The notes under the pieces were generated by a model. The model was not told the origin of the DNA, did no database searches, and saw only the letters and a list, made by a program, of their open reading frames with translations. A program made the position numbers and the translations under genes. Positions 25,921-33,720 of a stretch of 64,000 bases of DNA are shown here, piece by piece; position 1 is the first letter of the stretch; each line of letters opens with the position of its first letter. The stretch spans positions 245,957 to 309,956 of the forward strand of contig NZ_JAAOEN010000006.1 of the NCBI RefSeq assembly GCF_011320225.1, written 5' to 3'. The stretch comes from Phytoactinopolyspora limicola. GTDB taxonomy: Bacteria > Actinomycetota > Actinomycetes > Jiangellales > Jiangellaceae.

Positions 25921-27108
25921 ATGACAACACTGATGAATCGACGGGTCCTCATCTCCGGCGCCAGCGTGGCTGGCTTGACCCTGGCCTATTGGTTGCGCCA
26001 GCACGGGTTCGACGTCACCGTGGTCGAGAAGGCGCCGGCGGTCCGGCCTGGCGGTCAAGCGCTCGACGTTCGTGGCACCGCCCTCGACGTCGCCCGACGG
26101 ATGGGCGTGCTCGCCGACCTACGTCTCGCGCGGACGGACATGCAAGGTATGTCGATGGTCGACGGTTCCGGCCGGGAGCTCCATCGCACAACTCATGAGA
26201 CCTTGTCCGGCGGAGCTCTCGACGGCGACGACGTCGAGGTGTTGAGGGATGATCTCTGCGACCTTCTGCTCGACGCGGCCCGGGATGACGTCGAATACCT
26301 TTTCGGCGACGCGGTGACATCGGTCATCCAGGACGACGACGGGGTGCACGTTGGATTCGAGACCGGATCCGAACGGCGGTTCGATCTCCTCGTGGGTGCC
26401 GACGGTCTGCGCTCAGCGGTGCGTCGACTGACCTTCGGCCCGGATGCCGGATTCGTCCACCACCTGGGAAGTTACGTGGGCGTGTTCACGGCGCCGAACA
26501 CCCTGGATCTCGACCGCTGGCAGGTATGGATCCAGGCCGACGACGGCAGCGGAGGTGTTGTCATGAGCGCACGAGACAACACCGAGACACGGGTGTACCT
26601 CGGATTCCCGTCGGAGCTGATCCACTACAACTATCGCGACGTAGATGCGCAGAAACACCTCTTCGCCGGGCGGCTGGCCCACCTCGGATGGGAGGTGCCG
26701 CGGTTGCTGACCCACATGTGGGATGCTCCCGACTTTCATTTCGATGCGATGAGCCAGGTCCGTATGGGCACCTGGACGGCCGGCCGCATCACGCTGGTGG
26801 GAGATGCCGGGTACGCGGGATCCCCCCTGTCGGGCCAGGGCACCAGTGTGGCGATGGTCGGGGCCTATCTGCTGGCGGCCGAACTCGCGGCGGCCGGCGG
26901 CGACCACCGCGCTGCGTTCGACGGATATGAGCGGCGAATGCGCGGCTGGGTCGGTCAGAATCAGGCTCTTGCGCTGGTGAATGGCGCACGCCTCAAAGCC
27001 GAGGGTGAGGGCCGTGATCCCTCGAGCATCGAAGGGCCGGTCATGGACGACGTCAAACACGCCATCTCGTTGGACGTCATGCCGGCGACTGCACGTTGGA
27101 GAGGATGA
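25921..27108 (+). CDS. FAD-dependent monooxygenase (PHBH/TetX-like)
   Basis: 395 residues. The N-terminal FAD-binding fold has GASVAG (GxGxxG-type) and a Glu at the end of strand 2 (VTVVEKAP); the second FAD motif GDAGYAGSPLSGQG is near residue 285. Class A flavoprotein hydroxylases use NAD(P)H and O2 to hydroxylate aromatic compounds or inactivate tetracycline-type drugs. Start chosen at 25921 because the promoter predicts transcription beginning there. Its last 32 bp overlap the convergent gene 27077-27667. Likely induced by a ligand of the divergent TetR. Confidence 0.9.
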   Translation: MTTLMNRRVLISGASVAGLTLAYWLRQHGFDVTVVEKAPAVRPGGQALDVRGTALDVARRMGVLADLRLARTDMQGMSMVDGSGRELHRTTHETLSGGALDGDDVEVLRDDLCDLLLDAARDDVEYLFGDAVTSVIQDDDGVHVGFETGSERRFDLLVGADGLRSAVRRLTFGPDAGFVHHLGSYVGVFTAPNTLDLDRWQVWIQADDGSGGVVMSARDNTETRVYLGFPSELIHYNYRDVDAQKHLFAGRLAHLGWEVPRLLTHMWDAPDFHFDAMSQVRMGTWTAGRITLVGDAGYAGSPLSGQGTSVAMVGAYLLAAELAAAGGDHRAAFDGYERRMRGWVGQNQALALVNGARLKAEGEGRDPSSIEGPVMDDVKHAISLDVMPATARWRG

Positions 27109-27667
27109 AGATCGCCAGCGTCATGCGGGCGGTGTCGTCGTCATCCGACTCGGACACCACTTTGCTGATCCATTCGATGCCACGGTTCTTCTCGTCGTCG
27201 CTGAGCAGAGCGTCGTTGAGGACGCTGCTCCGGGCTTCGAGGGCGAGCTCCTTGAGGCTCATGTGTTTGGTCTTCGCCTGCGCCTCCGATATGCGGCTCG
27301 CTTTGGCGATGGTGTTGATCCGCCTAAAGACGGCGTCTTTGGCTGCCTCGTAGAACGCCTCGAAACCGAACGGTGTCTCTTTGCCTTGGAACTCGAAGGT
27401 GGCGAATTTGAGCCGGATCAGCGCCAGATAGCCGACGCCTATAGCCAGCGCGCTCGCCCACGGATTCCACCCGTCGAACGGGGTGAGCTCGTGCAACAAC
27501 AGGAACAGGAAGGCGGCGAGTACTCCGTTGAGAACGACGAAGAACCACCACCATGCCCACAAGCGTCCCCGGCCGTCGCCATTACGTGGGACGTAGAACT
27601 TCCGGTCGAGGTCCAGCGTGGTGAGCCCGGCAGCCACAACACCGGACACGACGAAGTAGAAGTCCAT
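27077..27667 (-). CDS. Membrane protein, function unknown
   Basis: 196 residues. Three hydrophobic segments lie in the first ~85 residues (FYFVVSGVVAAGLTTL, WWWFFVVLNGVLAAFLFLLL, ASALAIGVGYLALIRL), then a charged cytoplasmic domain of about 110 residues. ATG with gaggggc upstream. The 3' end overlaps the monooxygenase gene tail-to-tail by 32 bp. No family recognised. Confidence 0.65.
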   Translation of the reverse strand: MDFYFVVSGVVAAGLTTLDLDRKFYVPRNGDGRGRLWAWWWFFVVLNGVLAAFLFLLLHELTPFDGWNPWASALAIGVGYLALIRLKFATFEFQGKETPFGFEAFYEAAKDAVFRRINTIAKASRISEAQAKTKHMSLKELALEARSSVLNDALLSDDEKNRGIEWISKVVSESDDDDTARMTLAIFILSNVQSPA

Positions 27668-27712
27668 CCCGCTGCCCCTCTGACTGGAGATGTCTACCGG
27701 ACGATCGCCGGC

Positions 27713-28108
27713 CTACAACTCGTCGATGATGCGCATTAACCTCTCATCGGATTCGCTCAGGTCGGCGGATTGCGACGGAGGCCCACCCAGATCGAGCCCT
27801 TGGTGCCGCCCTTCGGAACCCGAGCGGATCCGGCTTCGGTGTACACCCTTGCCGCGCCCGGTCAGCTCGACGTTGTTCCCATGCACCGACACCAGCCCTT
27901 TGACCTGCAACGAGTCGACGACGTGCCGCACCGTCCCTGGTCCGATGAGTAGTTCGGCGGCGATCTCGGGCACCGACAGAGACTCTCCCGCCGAGTCAGG
28001 GAGGGTCTTGATGATCTGCGATTCGGGTGGTGTGAGAAGAGCGTCGGACTCCGGGGAGTCGGCAGAGCGGGACTTACGCCCCGCAGAATCCGTCCCGTCA
28101 CCAGCCAT
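27713..28108 (-). CDS. Small winged-helix-like protein
   Basis: 131 residues from the ATG at 28108. The central part fits a winged helix-turn-helix: SVPEIAAELLIGPGTVRHVV, then VKGLVSVHGNNVELTGRG. Both flanks are polar and Ser/Asp-rich. Probably a DNA-binding regulator, possibly of the adjacent membrane protein 45 bp downstream on the same strand. Weak ribosome binding site, so the start is uncertain. Confidence 0.6.
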   Translation of the reverse strand: MAGDGTDSAGRKSRSADSPESDALLTPPESQIIKTLPDSAGESLSVPEIAAELLIGPGTVRHVVDSLQVKGLVSVHGNNVELTGRGKGVHRSRIRSGSEGRHQGLDLGGPPSQSADLSESDERLMRIIDEL

Positions 28109-28158
28109 ACCTGAGTGAACTGCGAACCTGGTCGACTTGTCAACCGTTGATGACCGTC

Positions 28159-28245
28159 GGTGGAGGGTTTTCCGGCGTGACGGTGGAAGGTAGTACTCGC
28201 TATAGCGAGGAAGACCTTCCACCGTCACGCCGAAAACCCTCCACC
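28159..28245. repeat. 87-bp inverted repeat with TCGCTATAGCGA core
   Basis: Arms of about 33 bp (GGTGGAGGGTTTTCCGGCGT and on) pair with one single-base deletion around the palindrome CTCGCTATAGCGAG (28196-28209). The arms differ in sequence from the GTGATCGTTGCCG family, but the core TCGCTATAGCGA is the same as in the 4567-4686 element. It lies between tRNA-Leu and the winged-helix gene and could also act as a terminator for the tRNA. Confidence 0.75.
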
Positions 28246-28329
28246 GTCTTCAGCTTCAATGTGTCGGGGACGCCGTTGACGGCTGACCTCTGGGTGCCCT
28301 CCGGCGTGGAGGTTCTAGTAGGTCGTCAG

Positions 28330-28414
28330 TGGTGCGGGAGGAGGGACTCGAACCCTCACATCCGAAGACACACGGACCTAAACCGTGCGCGTCTGCCAAT
28401 TCCGCCACTCCCGC
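28330..28414 (-). tRNA. tRNA-Leu (anticodon UAG)
   Basis: Acceptor GCGGGAG/CTCCCGC, discriminator A and encoded CCA. Anticodon arm CACGG-TTTAGGT-CCGTG gives UAG. The long variable arm (GTGTCTTCGGATGT) and the T-arm GGTTCGAGTCC are as expected for a class II tRNA. Confidence 0.95.
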
Positions 28415-28535
28415 TGGGCGCCTCGACCATGGTAGGCCATACCCGAGGGGGTTTCCCCGTCAACTCGTTGGCCGAGCCATTCGATCGGTGCCCGCCCTGA
28501 CGCCCAGCCGGGGACGGTTGAACGGGCACCGGTGC

Positions 28536-30254
28536 TCATTGTTCGGTGTAGTCCATGGCGTGGGGAAGCATCGACTCGCCGATCACCGTTGCGGCTCCAT
28601 CGTCGTCGACGGTCACGATGAAGCTCACACCGTGGGTGATCTCGGTTTCGGCGAGTGCGGTGTCGCCGGGAAGGATGCCGAAACCGTCGTCCGGAAGGCG
28701 AAGGTTGAAATCGTCGTCGGTGACGACCATGGTCTGGGTGCAGGTGATCGTGGTCATCGCGAACGCACCGTCGGGCGTGGCCAACCAGCGTGGGTTGTCG
28801 TCGAGCAGGGTGCAGTCGCGTTCCTCGTCGACCAGCTCGCCGGGGCCCTCGCCGATGTGGAGGCCATGATCGTGCAACGACTCCAGCCCGCCGCCGTGAG
28901 ATGCGTCGAGGCCATCCGGTGCCGTACCGGTCGAGGCGTACTCGAGGACGAGGTCGAGTGCTGCCCGGCCACGTGTGACGAGCCCGGTGGAGGCGGGTGT
29001 GGCGACGCCGTCGGCGGCGACCGGCTCGACGCGTGGTGCGTCCCCGGACGGATAGACCGAGAGCGCCACAAGCCAAGGTGCGGCGGCATTCTCACGGGTG
29101 ACGAAGTAGTAACCCGGCCCGTCGTCGCCGCCGGGATCGCTGATGGCCACGAACCACATGGGGTAGGTATCGACCTCGGGAGCGGCGACTGTCGTGGGAA
29201 CGATGGAGAAAGGCTCGATCGGCTCGCGGTCCTGGGCCTCCTGGATCTCGTAGCCGAGCTGAGAGGAGGCCAGCAACGGCCCGGCCTCGACGGTGGCGAT
29301 GAGCTCGGCGTCTTGCTCGCTGTTCGCGGTGTTGTTGATCTCGGTGTAATGCTCGAAGAACATCTCGGCCGCTGTCGGGGTGATGGCCGGCACCGTACTG
29401 CTCGTCCGGTGGTCGGCCGTGCCTGGCACCTCGGCGCAGCCGGCCAGGACCAGTCCCGTGGCCGCGCAGCCGAGCGCCAAGCGGGCCAGGGTGCCGGGTG
29501 ACCGAGGTGGCGGGGGTGGCGCAGGAGGCTCGGGGGGCTCGGGCGAGTCGGCACGGAGGGGCGTGACGGATCCCTGCCCGGCAGCATCGGCGCCGTCGTC
29601 GTCGGAATCACCGTCGTCATCGGGTGGGATGGTGTATCCACCTTCAGCTCGTTTGCGTCGCCGTGCGCTCACGAGGGTGAGTATGCCGCCCGCGGTGAGT
29701 ATGACGCCGACGCCGGTGATGACAAGAGCCGTGGAGAAGAGGCCGTCGATCTCGGCGTCGATGGTCAATCTGGTGTTGATGCCCGTCGCGGGTTCGGCCC
29801 CGGCGATGACGAGCCGGACCGGCTCGTCGGTCATCTCGAAGGTGATGCTCTGCTCACCAGGCCCGACGGCATATTCCCGCCACCAGTCGAGGCCGTCCGG
29901 CGCGGCCGTGGGCACGTCGTCGGCGCCCGTCTCTGCCCGCAGGGTCAGCCCACCGCGCCACCCGACGCCGGTGATCTGCTCGACCGTGATGTCGTCGAGG
30001 TAGGAGCCGACATGGACGGGGTGGCCCGCTCCGACGAACGTGCCATCGGGTCCGGCATCCGCCGCCACGTGCAGCGTGGGGCCGGTGGCGTTCAGGGCGG
30101 CGGGTGTCGTGGTGACGACGGCGGCCTCGCTGGTGATGTCCTCGTCGATCAGCCCGATCGTGTTGTCGGGCCCGATGTAGACGGCGGCTACCGCTCCCGC
30201 TGCTGCCAGCGGCACGCCGATGACGAGCATGGCGACGCCGAGGAAGGTACGCAT
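28536..30254 (-). CDS. Membrane protein with internal lipobox, two-part architecture
   Basis: 572 residues from the ATG at 30254 (ggagag upstream). Part 1 (1-~240): an N-terminal transmembrane segment, a beta-rich extracytoplasmic domain, and a second transmembrane segment (TALVITGVGVILTAGGILTL) followed by RRRKR. Then comes a proline/acid-rich linker. Part 2 begins with LARLALGCAATGLVLAGCAE, which reads exactly like a lipoprotein signal peptide and lipobox (LAGC), and continues as a ~240-residue exported-type domain. This suggests fusion of a membrane-protein gene and a lipoprotein gene, or a third transmembrane helix. Function unknown. Confidence 0.7.
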   Translation of the reverse strand: MRTFLGVAMLVIGVPLAAAGAVAAVYIGPDNTIGLIDEDITSEAAVVTTTPAALNATGPTLHVAADAGPDGTFVGAGHPVHVGSYLDDITVEQITGVGWRGGLTLRAETGADDVPTAAPDGLDWWREYAVGPGEQSITFEMTDEPVRLVIAGAEPATGINTRLTIDAEIDGLFSTALVITGVGVILTAGGILTLVSARRRKRAEGGYTIPPDDDGDSDDDGADAAGQGSVTPLRADSPEPPEPPAPPPPPRSPGTLARLALGCAATGLVLAGCAEVPGTADHRTSSTVPAITPTAAEMFFEHYTEINNTANSEQDAELIATVEAGPLLASSQLGYEIQEAQDREPIEPFSIVPTTVAAPEVDTYPMWFVAISDPGGDDGPGYYFVTRENAAAPWLVALSVYPSGDAPRVEPVAADGVATPASTGLVTRGRAALDLVLEYASTGTAPDGLDASHGGGLESLHDHGLHIGEGPGELVDEERDCTLLDDNPRWLATPDGAFAMTTITCTQTMVVTDDDFNLRLPDDGFGILPGDTALAETEITHGVSFIVTVDDDGAATVIGESMLPHAMDYTEQ

Positions 30255-30300
30255 GACTCTCCGAAATGTGGTGGTGCCCAGTGCAGCGGACGTGGACCTG

Positions 30301-30777
30301 TCAACCGTCGAGACCCAAGTCTCGCCACAACTTTGCCACGTGACCCGTGGCGCGGACGTTGTACATCGCCTTGTTGATCTTTCCGTCTCGGTCGACGACG
30401 AACGTCGAGCGGATGACGCCGTTGACGACCTTGCCGTACAGCTTCTTCTCACCGTAGGCGCCGTAGGCCGTCAAGACCTCGAGATTGGGGTCGGAGAGCA
30501 GCGGGAACGTGACGTGGTCGCGTTCCCGGAAGGAGGCGAGCTTGGCCGGCTCGTCGGGGGAGATGCCGAGCACGACGTACCCGGCGGCCTGGAACGCGTT
30601 GAGATTGTCTCTGAAGTCACACGCCTGGGTGGTGCAGCCGGGGGTCATGGCGGCTGGATAGAAATAGACGATGACGTTCTGGCCGCGGTACGAGGCGAGC
30701 TCGACCGGAACGCCATCGGCGTCGGGCAGGGTGAAGGCGGGGGCGGGATCGCCCGGGGAGAGTCGGGTGTCGTTCAC
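30301..30777 (-). CDS. bcp: Thioredoxin-dependent peroxiredoxin (BCP/PrxQ)
   Basis: 158 residues. It reduces hydroperoxides with a cysteine, recycled by thioredoxin. The peroxidatic Cys lies in TPGCTTQACDFRDN and a second Cys five residues on is the usual resolving Cys of atypical 2-Cys PrxQ. The thioredoxin-like start LSPGDPAPAFTLPDADG and the Arg segment (IRSTFVVDRDGK) are present. GTG start. Confidence 0.96.
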   Translation of the reverse strand: MNDTRLSPGDPAPAFTLPDADGVPVELASYRGQNVIVYFYPAAMTPGCTTQACDFRDNLNAFQAAGYVVLGISPDEPAKLASFRERDHVTFPLLSDPNLEVLTAYGAYGEKKLYGKVVNGVIRSTFVVDRDGKINKAMYNVRATGHVAKLWRDLGLDG

Positions 30778-30936
30778 GCCCCTACCGTAGCGAGCCGGTG
30801 TCCGTGGGAGCGAGCGTGGCGGATCGCCGGGGAAATCCGGGCGCGGACGGCGTCGCCCGGATACGGTGGAACCGACCGGATCACGAGGGCAGTACAGTCA
30901 GCTGTCCAGGTGATTGAGCCGAGCTGGAGGTTGGAC

Positions 30937-31269
30937 GTGAGCACTCCCGAACCCGTGCTGCCCCGATCGCGGCAGCCGGTTCCTGTCCCGGAGACGGACG
31001 AGGAGCAAGCGAAATCCAACGGCCGTCCCACGCGCTCGGTCGACGAGATCGAGCGCTCGATGGCTGAGCGCACCGACCGGATCGCCGGGAACATCGACGA
31101 GTTGGTCAACCGCATGAGTCCAGCTCGCCTTGCCCGGGCAAGTGCGGGCCGGGCCCGGAGCCGAGTGACCACCCCGAACGGATCGCCGAGGCCCGAGGTC
31201 ATCGGCGCCGTCGCCGGTGCTGTCCTGGTCGCCGCCATCATTGTCTGGCGGGCTCGCCGGCGGCGTTGA
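30937..31269 (+). CDS. DUF3618 small membrane protein
   Basis: 110 residues. The segment SVDEIERSMAERTDRIAGNI and the following LVNRMSP match DUF3618, then one C-terminal transmembrane helix (VIGAVAGAVLVAAIIVWRAR) ends in a basic tail. GTG start with ctggagg upstream. It diverges from bcp. The family is common in actinobacteria; function unknown. Confidence 0.85.
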   Translation: MSTPEPVLPRSRQPVPVPETDEEQAKSNGRPTRSVDEIERSMAERTDRIAGNIDELVNRMSPARLARASAGRARSRVTTPNGSPRPEVIGAVAGAVLVAAIIVWRARRRR

Positions 31270-31354
31270 TCGCTGATCCCCGCGACACTACTCCGATGCT
31301 TCGCGGGCACCGGGATGTGCTGTTGGTGTGCTGGAGCGCGTATCCTGAGGCGTC

Positions 31355-31690
31355 GTGAGCACTGAGCATCCCGATGACAAGCTGCCGATCCGCATGCTGC
31401 ACGATCGCGTGCTCGTCTCGCTGGACCAGGAGGCGGGCGAACGTAAGTCGTCGTCCGGCATCGTGATCCCGGCCACCGCCGCCATGGGTCGGCGGCTGTC
31501 GTGGGCACGGGTCGTAGCGCTCGGTTCCAATGTGCGCACCGTGGCGGTCGGCGATCGGGTGTTGTTCGATCCCGAGGACAAAGCCGAGGTCGAGGTGCGT
31601 AACGAGACGTATGTGCTGCTCCGCGAGCGGGACCTGCATGCGGTGGCATCCGAGCGGATACCGGACGGCCAGACCGGCCTCTATCTGTAG
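31355..31690 (+). CDS. GroES-like (chaperonin-10 family) protein
   Basis: 111 residues. The cpn10 fold is recognisable: LPIRMLHDRVLVSLDQEAGE at the start, SSGIVIPATA in the mobile-loop/beta-hairpin position, and VAVGDRVLFDPEDKAEVEV. It is more divergent than a housekeeping GroES and has no groEL beside it, so it is probably an accessory paralogue. The GTG at 31355 lies about 8 nt after a TATCCT -10-like box, so a leaderless message is possible. It follows the DUF3618 gene. Confidence 0.8.
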   Translation: MSTEHPDDKLPIRMLHDRVLVSLDQEAGERKSSSGIVIPATAAMGRRLSWARVVALGSNVRTVAVGDRVLFDPEDKAEVEVRNETYVLLRERDLHAVASERIPDGQTGLYL

Positions 31691-31777
31691 CACCGCGCCG
31701 CTGTCCCTGGCGCGCTGTCCCGGCGCGGTCCGACGTTCTGCTGCCACCCGAGGTTCTGCTGTGAACAGGGGGCCGCG

Positions 31778-32452
31778 TTACCGGCCCAGGCACAGGAGCA
31801 ACTCGATCAACGGCAGGTCGAGGTCGAGACAGAGCTGCTCCCGATCCGGTGTTTGCGTCGGCGTTGGGGTCGGGGTGGGCGTCGGCGTTGGGGTGGGGGT
31901 CGGCGTTGGGGTGGGCGTGAGTGTCCGCGGTGGCTGCGGGTCGCCTTGAGTCGCGGTCGGCTCGGGCTCGTCGGGTTCATCTGTCTGGTTGGGGTCGCGA
32001 TCAGGCGATTCGTCGTTGCCTGGCGGGTCGTCGTCCGGCCCTCCTGGCCGCGAGGTGTCGGTGTCGCGGTTGTCGTCGCCGCGTGTGCCGTCACCATGTC
32101 CGCCGCCGGAGTTGCCTCCACCCCCGCTGCCGCCGCTCGAGCCCCCACCGGTACGATCCCGCTGTCCGGGATCCCGCCGGCTGTCACTGCCCGGCTGCTG
32201 GCCGGAGCCGGTGTTATCCGCCGAGCCGGTTCCGGTGTTTTGGCTGGTGGCGCCGGCCGTAGGCTCACCATCGCGGGTGCTGTCCGGGCTGGCGGTCGCT
32301 GTCCTGGTAGATGAACCTGGTGCGGCGGCAGGCTCAGTGGCGGCGTGGGTGGTCACGAAGTAGGTGCCACTGGCGATGCTGTCCTCGGTGTGAGGGACGA
32401 CGAGGTTGCCGAGGGTGATGCCGATGGCCGCTCCGATGACACACGCGGCCAC
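31778..32452 (-). CDS. Membrane-anchored low-complexity protein with Pro-Thr repeats
   Basis: 224 residues from the GTG at 32452: one transmembrane anchor (CVIGAAIGITLGNLVV), a Gly/Ser/Asp-rich linker, a run of about ten Pro-Thr dipeptides, and a hydrophobic C-terminus with two Cys (CLDLDLPLIELLLCLG). It looks like a cell-wall-spanning stalk. The frame stays open for 111 codons upstream of 32452 to a TGA at 32786-32788 without any ATG, GTG or TTG, and that stretch reads like a plausible cytoplasmic tail (FTRTIAWFASKGRNHPTVA), so the true start may be non-standard or lost. Confidence 0.55.
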   Translation of the reverse strand: MAACVIGAAIGITLGNLVVPHTEDSIASGTYFVTTHAATEPAAAPGSSTRTATASPDSTRDGEPTAGATSQNTGTGSADNTGSGQQPGSDSRRDPGQRDRTGGGSSGGSGGGGNSGGGHGDGTRGDDNRDTDTSRPGGPDDDPPGNDESPDRDPNQTDEPDEPEPTATQGDPQPPRTLTPTPTPTPTPTPTPTPTPTPTQTPDREQLCLDLDLPLIELLLCLGR

Positions 32453-32816
32453 CGTGGGATGATTCCGACCTTTGCTAGCAAACCAGGCGATAGTGCGGGT
32501 GAATCGGCCATCGCGGGCGTGGGCGCCGGCTTCGTGAGTGTGCGGGCGGCGCTCGGGTGCCGTGCCATGCTCTGGCGCGCTGATGGGGACCGTTCCTTCC
32601 TCGTCCTGTGGCGATCGCCTTCGGTCCGGTGCTGGACTCGTCTGCCGATCTTCCGACTCGCGCGACAGCGTACTGATCTCTGGGCGCCGCCGACCATGGG
32701 GCGATCGGCCGATTTTTGTCGCCGTCCGGTCGGCGCCACGCCAAGTAAGCCTGTCCCGTGACAGCGGTCGTGCACGTCGGATGCATCAAGCAGGCCGACT
32801 GGCCTATAATTGGTCC

Positions 32817-33220
32817 GTGTCGTTGAAAACTAGGTCGGTGGGCCGGCAGCGTTCGTCTTTCATCGAACGGACTCGGCGGGCGCAGATCGTCCGCGCCGCG
32901 ATCGAGACGGTGGCCGAGATCACCGCCAGCCCTTCATAGCCATGGTCGAGATCGTGACCCACCATCGCACCAAGGACGGTGAACAGCCGTTCTCCGAGGC
33001 CGTCGACAGCGAGATCGACGAGCTCGCCCGGATCGTGCGCCATGGCCAACAAGCCGGCGAGTTCCGAGAGTTCGACGCCCGGTCCGGCGCGCAGATCATC
33101 GTCCAGGCCGTCGAGGGTGTCCTCGGCCGCTGGATGGTCGACACCTCGGTGGACCTGGACGCCCAGGCCACGATCCTCGTCGACTTCGTTTACCACGCAA
33201 TACGGCAGGAGAAGCCATGA
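32817..33220 (+). pseudogene. Decayed TetR regulator lacking its DNA-binding region
   Basis: A leaderless-type start (TATAAT at 32805-32810, then GTG 32817) opens a TetR N-terminus (SSFIERTRRAQIVRAAIETV) that stops after about 40 codons at 32937-32939. The C-terminal TetR domain continues in another frame from about 32924 (QPFIAMVEIVTHHRTKDG to the stop at 33220). The recognition helix and following ~60 residues are missing, so an internal deletion with frame change is the simplest explanation. The last codons overlap the PH-domain gene (ATGA), which this regulator presumably once controlled. Confidence 0.75.
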
Positions 33221-33720
33221 CGGTCACCACGACGATGCCACAGTTACGCCCGCCTACGCACCGGGTCGAGCGGCGCGCCGTTCTGTGGTGGTCGCTGCAA
33301 TCGCTGGTGTTCGCCGGGCCGATCTTGATCGGGTTGATCATCGCCTACGTGCTGTGGGACGCAGCCCGGCCCTGGCTGATCGTGCCGCTGATCGGGGTCG
33401 CCGTCGTGCTCCTGGTCGGGGTATTCGTGCAACCGTGGTGGCGCTACGCAGTGCACCGGTGGGAAGACACCGATCAAGCCGTCTACGCGTTGACCGGCTG
33501 GTTGGTGCGGGAATGGCGGGTCGCGCCACTATCTCGGATTCAGACCGTCGACGCCGTGCGGGGTCCGCTGGAGCAGATGCTCGGTCTGGCCACACTTCGG
33601 GTCACCACCGCGTCGTCGAGTGGCTCCATCGACATCGGCGGGCTCGACAAAGACGTGGCCGCTGAGGCCGCCGAGCGGTTGACCACCATCGCGCAGTTGA
33701 CCCCCGGGGACGCCACATGA
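33217..33720 (+). CDS. PH-domain membrane protein (YdbS-like)
   Basis: 167 residues. Two transmembrane helices (LVFAGPILIGLIIAYVLW, LIVPLIGVAVVLLVGVFV) are followed by a bacterial PH (bPH2) domain including VAPLSRIQTVDAVRGPLEQM. Start overlaps the TetR remnant and stop overlaps the next gene (ATGA), so translation is coupled. YdbS/YdbT pairs occur widely in Gram-positives; in Bacillus they are linked to envelope stress and bacteriocin resistance. Confidence 0.88.
   Translation: MTVTTTMPQLRPPTHRVERRAVLWWSLQSLVFAGPILIGLIIAYVLWDAARPWLIVPLIGVAVVLLVGVFVQPWWRYAVHRWEDTDQAVYALTGWLVREWRVAPLSRIQTVDAVRGPLEQMLGLATLRVTTASSSGSIDIGGLDKDVAAEAAERLTTIAQLTPGDAT

Noticed and set aside
30774..31793. 339-codon minus-strand frame opposite DUF3618 and GroES-like genes
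   Set aside because: Arg/Pro-rich shadow covering two recognisable plus-strand genes.
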